Shown here piece after piece: positions 1 to 5,598 of a DNA stretch of 10,654 nucleotides. The position numbers and the translations under genes are program-made. The stretch spans positions 1 to 10,654 of the forward strand of contig NZ_CAJULS010000085.1 in assembly GCF_910587525.1 (NCBI RefSeq). The letters run 5' to 3'. The stretch comes from an uncultured Oscillibacter sp. (GTDB lineage: Bacteria > Bacillota > Clostridia > Oscillospirales > Oscillospiraceae). The stretch's first letter is position 1; each line of letters starts with the position of its first letter. A model generated the notes under the pieces. The model did no database searches. It was not told where the DNA came from and worked only from the letters and a program-made list of their open reading frames with translations.

Positions 1-892
1 GGATCCACCAGGTGGCGTAGGTGGAGAACTTGTAGCCCTTGGTGTAGTCGAACTTCTCCACAGCCTTGATCAGCCCCAGATTGCCCTCCTGGATCAGATC
101 CAGGAAGAGCATGCCCCGGCCCACGTACCGCTTGGCGATGGACACCACCAGCCGGAGGTTGGCCTCTGCCAGCTTTTGTTTGGCGATCTCGCCCTTTTTG
201 AAGTCCTTTTTCCAGGTGGCCTCATCCTCGGCGGAAGCGGTGACGGACATGCCGCCCTCCCGCTGGTGCCTGAGCTCTGCCAGTTTTTCGGCGGCCTCGT
301 TTCCGGCGGACATGGCCTGGGCCAGATCCACCTCCTCGTCGGGAGTGAGCAGGGGCACCTTGCCGATCTCCTTGAGGTACATCCGGACGGGATCGTCCAA
401 AGAGAAGTTGTTGACCAGGGTGTTGGGGTCCACCAGTTCCTCTTCCTCCACGTCGGCGATCTCCTCGGCGGCGGGCTCGTCGTCGGGCAGGTCCCGCAGC
501 AGCAGGTCGTCGGAGCTGATGTCGATGTTCAGCGCCTCCAGAGAGTCATACAGCTGGTCCATCTGGTCGCCCTCCAGATTGAGGTCGTCCACGGCGTCCA
601 TCAGCTCGGCAGACTCCAGCTTGCCTTTTTTCTTGCCTCGGGCCAGCAGTTCCCGCAGCTTTTCATTGCCGCTGAGCCAGCTGGCGGCGGGCAGGGCCGC
701 AACCTGCTTGTCGTCCAGCCGGAGGATGCCGGCCTTCTTGGCCTCCTCGTCGGTGGGGACCCGGGGGAGCTCCGCTTCACCCTTTTTCCCGGACGTGGCA
801 TCCGGTTTATTTTCCTCCGCCTCAGCGGCGGCCAGCAGCGCGTCCGCCTGCTGCTCCAGTTCCATGGGGGTCAATTCTTTTTCATTAGCCAT
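1..892 (-). CDS. rpoD: Primary sigma factor RpoD/SigA, N-terminal 297 residues (truncated by window edge)
   Basis: Housekeeping sigma-70 subunit that directs RNA polymerase to most promoters. Translating the minus strand from ATG at 892 gives 297 open residues to the edge. Residues 78-125 resemble region 1.1 (RGKKKGKL followed by a stretch ending LEALNIDI). Region 1.2 is [21 protein letters not shown] at about 167-187. Region 2 starts near 241 ([20 protein letters not shown]) and the visible part ends in [13 protein letters not shown]. Regions 3 and 4 lie outside the window. The start is supported by GGAGG (complement of 901-905) 8 bases upstream and by an 8-base overlap with the dnaG stop, implying translational coupling. 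Compared with Bacillus subtilis SigA there are about 65 extra residues before region 1.1 and about 35 extra between regions 1.2 and 2.1. Family assignment is near certain. Confidence 0.97.
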   Translation of the reverse strand, partial: MANEKELTPMELEQQADALLAAAEAEENKPDATSGKKGEAELPRVPTDEEAKKAGILRLDDKQVAALPAASWLSGNEKLRELLARGKKKGKLESAELMDAVDDLNLEGDQMDQLYDSLEALNIDISSDDLLLRDLPDDEPAAEEIADVEEEELVDPNTLVNNFSLDDPVRMYLKEIGKVPLLTPDEEVDLAQAMSAGNEAAEKLAELRHQREGGMSVTASAEDEATWKKDFKKGEIAKQKLAEANLRLVVSIAKRYVGRGMLFLDLIQEGNLGLIKAVEKFDYTKGYKFSTYATWWI

Positions 893-2672
893 GAAGCTTT
901 CCTCCAGTACCTTTCTTGTTCTTGCTTTTTTCTATAGCTGCCGACAGCGGATCGCCTCCGCTATTGTTTCTCCGGCTCCATTCCTCCAGAATGGTGGTTA
1001 TGTAGTCAGCAAGTGCCTGCCTGCTGTTTTTGGCCGATTCTGGCTGTTGACATACAGCGGTAATATGGCTCATCTCCTCTGACGTTAAAACAGCGTCTAG
1101 GATTGCTAAGGTTACGTTTCGACCCTCTTCTCGGGCTTTCCACAAGAGGGAAAAGACACGGCCTAACAGCGGGGAAGAAAATTGTTCCTCGTGTATAGGC
1201 GGCTGAGAAGGAAAAAGACTGTCGTCCAGCACTAATAAACGGAGCAAACCCTCTTCTGCTCTGGCGGAACGCATATTTTCATATCGCATAGAGCGCTCTT
1301 TTGGTTGTAATTGAGCCACCGGATTTAAGTTTTTCCGTTCTTCTGCGCGGTCATCTTTGCGGATTTTTTGCTTTCGGGCACGCTCAACATCGAGTTTCAT
1401 AGCATCAGGAGTAATACGGGCGGTTTCAGCAGCTTTGACAGAATAGATTTCTCTTTCCACTTCGTTTGGAAGTGTTGCCAGCAGCTTGCTGATCTCCTCG
1501 CCATAAGCGACTCTCTCTTCGTCGCTGTTCAGGTCGTACTTCCCGGCGATCTGGGCCATGCGGAACTCAATACCGTTTTCACTGCCGCTGAGCAGCCGTT
1601 CAAAGGCGCCGGGACCCTGGTTTTTGATGAAGTCGTCCGCGTCCTGCTTCACCAACTCCCCGTCCTCTGTCCGCCGCCGGGGCAGCTGGAGGACCTTCAC
1701 GGAGAATTCCGAGTTGTTCAGAATCTGCAGTGCCCGCTCCGTGGCGGTCTTTCCGGCGTTGTCATTGTCGTAGCACAGAACCAGCTCCTTGGTGAAGCGG
1801 GAGAGAAGCCGGGTCTGCTCCACCGTCAGCGCTGTGCCCATAGAGGCCACGGCGTTGTCAAACCCCGCCTGGTGCAGGGTGACGATGTCCAGGTTGCCCT
1901 CGCAGAGGATGATGTTGGGCCGCTTGGTTTTTTTTGCCAGATTGAGCCCGTACAGAACCCGCCGCTTGCTGTAAACCGGCGTCTCTGAGGAGTTCATATA
2001 TTTGGGCTCGGACTTGTCCAGCACCCGGCTGCCAAAGGCCACCACGTCCCCCCGGGTGTCGATCACCGGGAGCATCAGGCGGTTTCGGAACTTGTCGTAA
2101 AAGCCGCCCTTCTTGTTGTCTACAATGAGGCCCGCCGTCAAGAGCTCGGACTTGGTGTAGCCCCGGGAGGTCATCTCGTTCAGTAGTACGTCCCAAGCGT
2201 TGGGGGAGGCCCCCATGCCGAACTTCACCGCGGTGTTCCACCGGATCCGGCGGCGGTCCAGATAGTCCCGCACTGCCTGGCCCGGCTGCTGCTGGAGCAG
2301 CTGGTGGTAAAAGCGGGCGGCGTCCCGGTTCAGCTCCAGGAGCCTGGCCCGGCGGCGGCCGGCCTCCCGGTCGACCTCCTCCTCCGGCACCTCCATTCCC
2401 GCCCGCTTGGCCAGAAAGCGCACCGCGTCGGGAAAGGTGAGGTTTTCCTCCTCCATGATGAAGTTTACCACGCCCCCGCCTTTTTTGCAGCCGAAGCAGT
2501 AGTAAATCTGCTTGTCCGGGGCAACGGAAAAGGAGCCGGTCTTTTCGCTGTGGAAGGGACAAAGGCCGAAGAGGTTGGCGCCTTTGCGCGTCAGCTGGAC
2601 GTAGCTGCCCACCACGTCCACGATGTCGCATCTGGACGTAAGCTCGTCCAAAAAGCTCTGGGGAAACGCCAT
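885..2672 (-). CDS. dnaG: DNA primase DnaG (595 aa)
   Basis: Makes RNA primers for chromosome replication, working with the replicative helicase. The N-terminal CHC2 zinc finger has ligands Cys38, His41, Cys59 and Cys62, the same spacing as E. coli. The TOPRIM catalytic core has Glu258 and Asp262 (CEGNLD) plus Asp302 and Asp304 (CYDNDNAG). These differ from the usual EGYMD and DGDxAG but keep the acidic residues. The C-terminal ~200 residues would hold the helicase-binding domain. Length fits the family (about 580-610). I chose ATG 2672 over the longer in-frame start at 2723 because GGAGGG lies 9 bases before 2672, [11 protein letters not shown] matches where primases begin, and 2723 has no ribosome binding site. 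It is first in an operon with rpoD. The 3' part is clearly lower in GC than the 5' part (see findings). Confidence 0.97.
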   Translation of the reverse strand: MAFPQSFLDELTSRCDIVDVVGSYVQLTRKGANLFGLCPFHSEKTGSFSVAPDKQIYYCFGCKKGGGVVNFIMEEENLTFPDAVRFLAKRAGMEVPEEEVDREAGRRRARLLELNRDAARFYHQLLQQQPGQAVRDYLDRRRIRWNTAVKFGMGASPNAWDVLLNEMTSRGYTKSELLTAGLIVDNKKGGFYDKFRNRLMLPVIDTRGDVVAFGSRVLDKSEPKYMNSSETPVYSKRRVLYGLNLAKKTKRPNIILCEGNLDIVTLHQAGFDNAVASMGTALTVEQTRLLSRFTKELVLCYDNDNAGKTATERALQILNNSEFSVKVLQLPRRRTEDGELVKQDADDFIKNQGPGAFERLLSGSENGIEFRMAQIAGKYDLNSDEERVAYGEEISKLLATLPNEVEREIYSVKAAETARITPDAMKLDVERARKQKIRKDDRAEERKNLNPVAQLQPKERSMRYENMRSARAEEGLLRLLVLDDSLFPSQPPIHEEQFSSPLLGRVFSLLWKAREEGRNVTLAILDAVLTSEEMSHITAVCQQPESAKNSRQALADYITTILEEWSRRNNSGGDPLSAAIEKSKNKKGTGGKLHG

Positions 2673-2713
2673 AGGCCGGCTCCCTCCATTTCGGTCAGTT
2701 TTTCCAAATTTCC

Positions 2714-2737
2714 CGCCGGTCATACAGAAAACCGGCG
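2714..2737 (-). other. Inverted repeat in the dnaG leader
   Basis: Perfect 7-bp arms CGCCGGT and ACCGGCG separated by 10 bases. If transcription starts near 2767 this forms a hairpin in the dnaG 5' leader, about 40 bases before the start codon. No T-run follows on the minus strand, so it is not an obvious attenuator. Function unknown. Confidence 0.4.
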
Positions 2738-2773
2738 CTGAAATAGACCACGGTATTTTAGATATACCCCGCG

Positions 2774-2802
2774 ATAATGAAATTTCCTCTTTTTTTTCAC
2801 AA
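2774..2802 (-). promoter_or_regulatory. Candidate sigma-A promoter for dnaG-rpoD
   Basis: On the minus strand, -35 TTGTGA (complement of 2797-2802), a 17-base spacer and -10 CATTAT (complement of 2774-2779). This predicts a start near 2767 and a leader of about 95 bases. The match to consensus is moderate. A TAAAAT at the complement of 2755-2760 is an alternative -10 without a good -35. Confidence 0.5.
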
Positions 2803-2822
2803 ATTTTTAGAAAATTTTTGTG
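2798..2822. promoter_or_regulatory. AT-rich imperfect inverted repeat between divergent promoters
   Basis: CACAAA and TTTGTG form 6-bp outer arms around an A/T-only core except one G, with three further inner pairs after two mismatches. It overlaps the predicted dnaG -35 and lies 11 bases upstream of the -35 of the phosphopantetheinyl transferase promoter, so a bound protein could affect both. AT-rich DNA yields such repeats by chance, so this is tentative. Confidence 0.25.
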
Positions 2823-2833
2823 GGAAAGGAGGA

Positions 2834-2862
2834 TTTACACCAATGGGAGGAGTGGATACAAT
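2834..2862 (+). promoter_or_regulatory. Sigma-A promoter for the phosphopantetheinyl transferase gene
   Basis: -35 TTTACA (2834-2839), exactly 17 bases, -10 TACAAT (2857-2862). The expected start is near 2869, giving a leader of about 30 bases ending in AAAGGGGGGAG before the ATG at 2899. Both hexamers match consensus at five of six positions. Confidence 0.8.
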
Positions 2863-2898
2863 AGAGTGGTCTGATTTTGATTGTAAAGGGGGGAGTGT

Positions 2899-3501
2899 AT
2901 GTCGATAGAGCTGTGGGCCGTCCGGTTGGAGAGGCCATTGACGAAAGAGGAGACGGAGATTATGATGGCAATACTCCCGCCGGAGCGCCGGGAACGGCTG
3001 CTGCGCCTCCGGCAGGAGGAGCGGCGGCGGGAGCCGCTGTGCGCCTATTTTATTTTACAGCAGGCCTTGGAAGAACAGTACGGCTGGCGGGAGCTGCCGG
3101 AGATCGCCCTGACAAACCGGGGAAAGCCCTACTTTCCGCAGCACCCGGAGGTGCAGTTCAACCTGAGTCACACCGCCGGCGCGGTGCTGGTGGGCCTTGC
3201 CGACGAACCGCTGGGCGTGGATATTGAGCACATTCGTCCGGTGAGCCAGCGGGCCATGCGGCGGCTGGCGGACGTGGACACACGGGAGGATTTTTTCCGC
3301 AGCTGGGTGCGGCGGGAGGCCAGAGTCAAGCGCAGCGGCGAGGGAGTAGGCACCATGATGCGGAGGGAGACGCCGCTGTTGTACGGAGAGACCTACTATG
3401 AGATCGAGACCTTTCCGGGCTATGCGGCGGGAGTGGCCTCCGGCAGTTCGGAGAAGTCGGGAACCGTGCGGCGGCTGGTTCTGGGCGGAGCGCAGCTGTG
3501 A
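2899..3501 (+). CDS. 4'-phosphopantetheinyl transferase, Sfp superfamily (200 aa)
   Basis: Transfers the phosphopantetheine arm of coenzyme A to a serine of a carrier protein, converting apo to holo form. Superfamily landmarks in order are NRGKPYF (73-79), FNLSH (87-91), the metal-binding GVDIE (106-110, Asp108 and Glu110) and WVRREARVK (136-144), the counterpart of the usual W-x-x-K-E-A-x-x-K. The metal Glu140 and Lys144 are kept, but the first Lys is Arg139. The length of 200 aa is slightly short of Sfp (about 224). The start is ATG 2899 with a strong G-rich ribosome binding site. It has its own promoter and an intrinsic terminator, so it is a single-gene unit. No polyketide, peptide synthetase or carrier-protein gene is in view, so its substrate cannot be named. 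Confidence 0.9.
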   Translation: MSIELWAVRLERPLTKEETEIMMAILPPERRERLLRLRQEERRREPLCAYFILQQALEEQYGWRELPEIALTNRGKPYFPQHPEVQFNLSHTAGAVLVGLADEPLGVDIEHIRPVSQRAMRRLADVDTREDFFRSWVRREARVKRSGEGVGTMMRRETPLLYGETYYEIETFPGYAAGVASGSSEKSGTVRRLVLGGAQL

Positions 3502-3566
3502 AGAGAAGCCGGGCCCGCTCTGGAATTTTGACCGGTCGGAGCACTCCGGATATTCCATTTGGGCAG

Positions 3567-3601
3567 CAGGCAGGGGATGGTCCCCTGCCTGTAATTTTTT
3601 T
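3567..3601 (+). terminator. Rho-independent terminator after the phosphopantetheinyl transferase gene
   Basis: Perfect 11-bp stem CAGGCAGGGGA / TCCCCTGCCTG (3567-3577 and 3581-3591) with loop TGG. TAA and seven T residues (3595-3601) follow directly. This is the canonical intrinsic terminator form on the plus strand, about 65 bases after the stop codon. Confidence 0.93.
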
Positions 3602-3610
3602 CGGCTGTGT

Positions 3611-3640
3611 GCAACCAAAGGCCGTCTCTCTCCGACTAAA
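3611..3640 (+). promoter_or_regulatory. Candidate ECF-type promoter upstream of the sigma factor gene
   Basis: GCAACC (3611-3616), a 16-base spacer and CGACTAAA (3633-3640). The AAC-containing -35 and CG-rich -10 at this spacing are the usual shape of ECF sigma promoters, and ECF genes commonly transcribe themselves. No sigma-A hexamer pair was seen between the preceding terminator and the gene. The predicted start near 3643 gives a leader of about 30 bases. Autoregulation is an inference. Confidence 0.5.
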
Positions 3641-3674
3641 TATACGAAAGCGCTTTCAAAAGGAAGTGAACAAC

Positions 3675-4226
3675 ATGGAGGACAAGGACATCATCGCCCT
3701 GTACTGGGCGCGTTCAGAAGAGGCCATCCGGGCCACGGCGGGAAAGTACGGCGGCTACTGCGCCGCCATCATCCGCCGTGTGCTGGGGGACGGACGGGAC
3801 GTGGAGGAGTGCTTGGGGGATACCTGGCTGGGGGCCTGGAACGCCATGCCGCCCCAGCGGCCCCAGCGTCTGCCGCCCTTCCTGGGCCGCATCGCCCGGA
3901 ACACGGCCCTGGACCGCTACGACTATAACACCGCCCAGAGCCGGAGCGGCTGTGCGGCTGTGCTGGAGGAACTGGCGGAGTGCGTGGGCGGCGACCCCAT
4001 GGAGGAGGACTTTGACCTGCGGCGGCTGGGGGAGGCCATCTCGGCATACCTGGACACTGTTTCGCCGGAGTGCCGCCGGGTGTTTTTGCGGCGGTACTGG
4101 TACTGCGACACCGTTCGGGAAATCGCCGCCGGGTACGGGTTTACCCAGGGGAAGGTGAAGTCCCTGCTCCACCGCGCCCGAAAGGGGCTGCGGGCCTATT
4201 TGATCGAGGAGGGGTACGACCTATGA
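3675..4226 (+). CDS. Sigma-70 family RNA polymerase sigma factor, ECF type (183 aa)
   Basis: Alternative sigma factor redirecting RNA polymerase to a small regulon, typically in response to an envelope or extracellular signal. Region 2 spans about residues 8-90: DVEECLGDTWLGAW (42-55) is the core-binding helix and FLGRIARNTALDRYD (69-83) the -10 recognition segment. Region 4 spans about 115-178, with helix-turn-helix EIAAGYGFTQGKVKSLLHRA (149-168) for -35 recognition. There is no region 1 or 3, as expected for ECF. I took ATG 3675, preceded by AGGAAG, rather than an in-frame start at 3498, which would cross the upstream terminator and has no family similarity. Its stop overlaps the next gene's ATG (ATGA at 4223-4226), so the pair is co-translated. 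Confidence 0.92.
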   Translation: MEDKDIIALYWARSEEAIRATAGKYGGYCAAIIRRVLGDGRDVEECLGDTWLGAWNAMPPQRPQRLPPFLGRIARNTALDRYDYNTAQSRSGCAAVLEELAECVGGDPMEEDFDLRRLGEAISAYLDTVSPECRRVFLRRYWYCDTVREIAAGYGFTQGKVKSLLHRARKGLRAYLIEEGYDL

Positions 4227-5350
4227 CAAAAGAGGAGCTGTTCCGCGCCGTGGGCGAGGTCCGGGAGGACCAGATCACAGAGGCGGAGACTGTGGGGAGA
4301 GGAAACCGTCCCTGGCGGCGGTATGGAGCCATGGCGGCGTGCCTGGCGGTGGTGCTGGCGGGGGCCTTTGCCCTGGAGCGCCTGGAGGACGCGCGGAAGT
4401 GGGCGGCATTGGAGGAGGGTTTTGATACCCTGTCTCGCCCTGAGAGCGCCCCGGACACCGGCGGCGGGGAGGATGAGGACCGCTGGGGCGTAAAAGTTGT
4501 GCCGTTCCATCCGGAGGAGACACAGGGGAGCGGCGCCGGTTTGGACGGAGCGGACTACTGGAACAACGCTGGAGAGCGTCCGGCCTCCAACTACTCCGTC
4601 AACGTGGAGATCGGGGAGCTGGCCGGCGGGACCCGGGATGACGCCGTCATGGGCGCGGAAGAGGATCGAGCGGAGGTTGACTCCGCCTCCTGTCTGGCGT
4701 GGCTGTCCCCGGAGGAGATCTTTGCCCGGGACACGGCGATCTTCCGGGGCACTGTCCGGGAACTGCGGTATTATGAGGTGGAAGAAGTGCGCCTGGGCGG
4801 CGGCAGAACGCGGTACACCGTGGCGTCGGTAGAGGTCACCGATCCCATCCGGGGGAATCTGGAGGAGGGGGAGATCCGGACCGTTCTCTATCCGGGGGGG
4901 CCGGATGTGTCCACCAGCCTCTCCGGCCCCCTGGATGCTCTGAAGGCGGGCAGCGAGGCCATTTTTATGCCGGAGAGAACCAATTGGGAGACCGGCGCTG
5001 GGAATGGCGCCTGTTACTTCTGCTATGCCGACTTGGCGGAGTACTACCTCTCCGAGGGGCTGCGGTACGTGTTCCTGGACACCGGGGACGGCCTGGCCTT
5101 TGAGCGGGGCCTCTATGAGGAGATCGCGGAGGCGGAGACCCTGGACGAGATCGCGGACTATATCCGGAGGATGATCGGAGAGGCGGAGCGGATGCAGCCC
5201 GCCGCGGTCCCCGCAGAGCCGCAGGCGGCCCCGGCGGAGATTGACCCAGCTCTGTTGGAACCCAGCTATGGCGTGGAGGGCCCCAACGGCGGGCGGGAAC
5301 TTCCGGACGGCGCGGCGCTGAGCCCAGAGGATCTTTTAATTGGCGGTTGA
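4223..5350 (+). CDS. Predicted membrane-anchored anti-sigma factor / sensor (375 aa)
   Basis: No family was recognised with certainty. The visible design is a cytoplasmic N-terminus of about 33 residues (MTKEELFRAVGEV...), one hydrophobic segment at about 34-52 (YGAMAACLAVVLAGAFAL) and a long acidic extracytoplasmic part of about 320 residues. A compact domain sits at about 155-300, beginning near CLAWLSPEEIFARDTAIFRG and with a strand-rich pattern including TRYTVASVEVTDPIRG. A Pro/Ala-rich tail (about 328-345) follows. Start ATG 4223 overlaps the sigma stop by four bases; an in-frame start at 4070 lies inside the sigma gene and is rejected. The position directly after and coupled to an ECF sigma gene, plus the single-pass topology, is why I infer an anti-sigma role: it would hold the sigma factor at the membrane until a signal is sensed outside. 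The cytoplasmic part is short for a ZAS-type anti-sigma domain and lacks the His/Cys zinc motif. Confidence 0.75.
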   Translation: MTKEELFRAVGEVREDQITEAETVGRGNRPWRRYGAMAACLAVVLAGAFALERLEDARKWAALEEGFDTLSRPESAPDTGGGEDEDRWGVKVVPFHPEETQGSGAGLDGADYWNNAGERPASNYSVNVEIGELAGGTRDDAVMGAEEDRAEVDSASCLAWLSPEEIFARDTAIFRGTVRELRYYEVEEVRLGGGRTRYTVASVEVTDPIRGNLEEGEIRTVLYPGGPDVSTSLSGPLDALKAGSEAIFMPERTNWETGAGNGACYFCYADLAEYYLSEGLRYVFLDTGDGLAFERGLYEEIAEAETLDEIADYIRRMIGEAERMQPAAVPAEPQAAPAEIDPALLEPSYGVEGPNGGRELPDGAALSPEDLLIGG

Positions 5351-5398
5351 AGGCTCTCCGCAGGAGTTTTGCGGGCGGCTTGACATCCATCGTCAAGT

Positions 5399-5430
5399 CT
5401 CTCTCGGCCCGTTCCTCCGGGCCGAGGGAG
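5399..5430. other. Strong GC-rich hairpin downstream of the anti-sigma gene
   Basis: CTCGGCCCG and CGGGCCGAG form a perfect 9-bp stem, extendable to 13 bp with one G-T pair (5399-5411 with 5418-5430), loop of six. A smaller hairpin CTTGAC / GTCAAG lies just upstream (5379-5397). No T-run follows closely, so this is not a clear intrinsic terminator, though it could slow polymerase or protect the mRNA 3' end. Confidence 0.5.
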
Positions 5431-5442
5431 CGGCGAAATCAA

Positions 5443-5564
5443 GTGAAATCTGTTTTTCCCGAGGGCGTGTGCCTTGGGAAAACACCACTCAGTTCTGGAG
5501 TGTGCGAAGCCCCCATCTGCCTGCGGCAGATGGGGGCTGAGTGCGTGGAAAAACTGTGATTCAC
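5443..5564. repeat. Multibranched structured element with terminal inverted repeats (possible small RNA or palindromic repeat)
   Basis: The ends pair as GTGAA (5443-5447) with TTCAC (5560-5564), and GTTTTTCC (5452-5459) with GGAAAAAC (5547-5554). Inside are three local hairpins: AGGGC/GCCTT (5462-5466 with 5471-5475), CACTC/GAGTG (5486-5490 with 5498-5502), and a perfect 14-bp stem (5508-5521 with 5525-5538, loop TGC). An alternative fold pairs 5454-5464 with 5472-5482. The element lies between convergent genes and contains no credible ORF. It could be a structured RNA, an untranslated 3' region or a small mobile palindromic element. The strand is undecided. Confidence 0.45.
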
Positions 5565-5565
5565 A

Positions 5566-5596
5566 CACTGAAAATGGCCAGAGGCCGTTTTCAGTG
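5566..5596. terminator. Probable bidirectional terminator between the anti-sigma gene and gdhA
   Basis: A 14-bp stem, CACTGAAAATGGCC with GGCCGTTTTCAGTG, loop AGA, has one T-G pair. It starts three bases beyond the gdhA stop. The A-tract and T-tract are inside the arms, a common form for terminators that work on both strands. On the minus strand a TTTTT follows about 12 bases later. The position between convergent genes supports the call. Confidence 0.65.
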
Positions 5597-5598
5597 AA

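Noticed and set aside
66..1082. Long plus-strand open frames antisense to rpoD and the dnaG end (including one of 338 codons)
   Set aside because: They mirror the GC-rich third-position bias of rpoD on the other strand, show low-complexity Ser/Ala/Arg content, and have no ribosome binding site. The minus strand encodes an unmistakable sigma factor.
3498..3674. Longer N-terminus for the sigma factor starting at 3498
   Set aside because: It would cross the terminator hairpin and candidate promoter, and the added residues do not look like a sigma factor. ATG 3675 has a ribosome binding site.
4070..4222. Longer N-terminus for the putative anti-sigma protein
   Set aside because: It lies entirely inside the sigma gene in another frame; the ATGA overlap start at 4223 is far more typical.
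5399..5430. Intrinsic terminator for the anti-sigma gene at the GC hairpin
   Set aside because: No T-tract follows within the needed distance; the nearest T-run is more than 20 bases away. Kept only as a hairpin.
5443..5598. Glutamine or other riboswitch controlling gdhA
   Set aside because: The structure lies at the 3' side of gdhA, not in its leader, and I could not recognise a known aptamer core.
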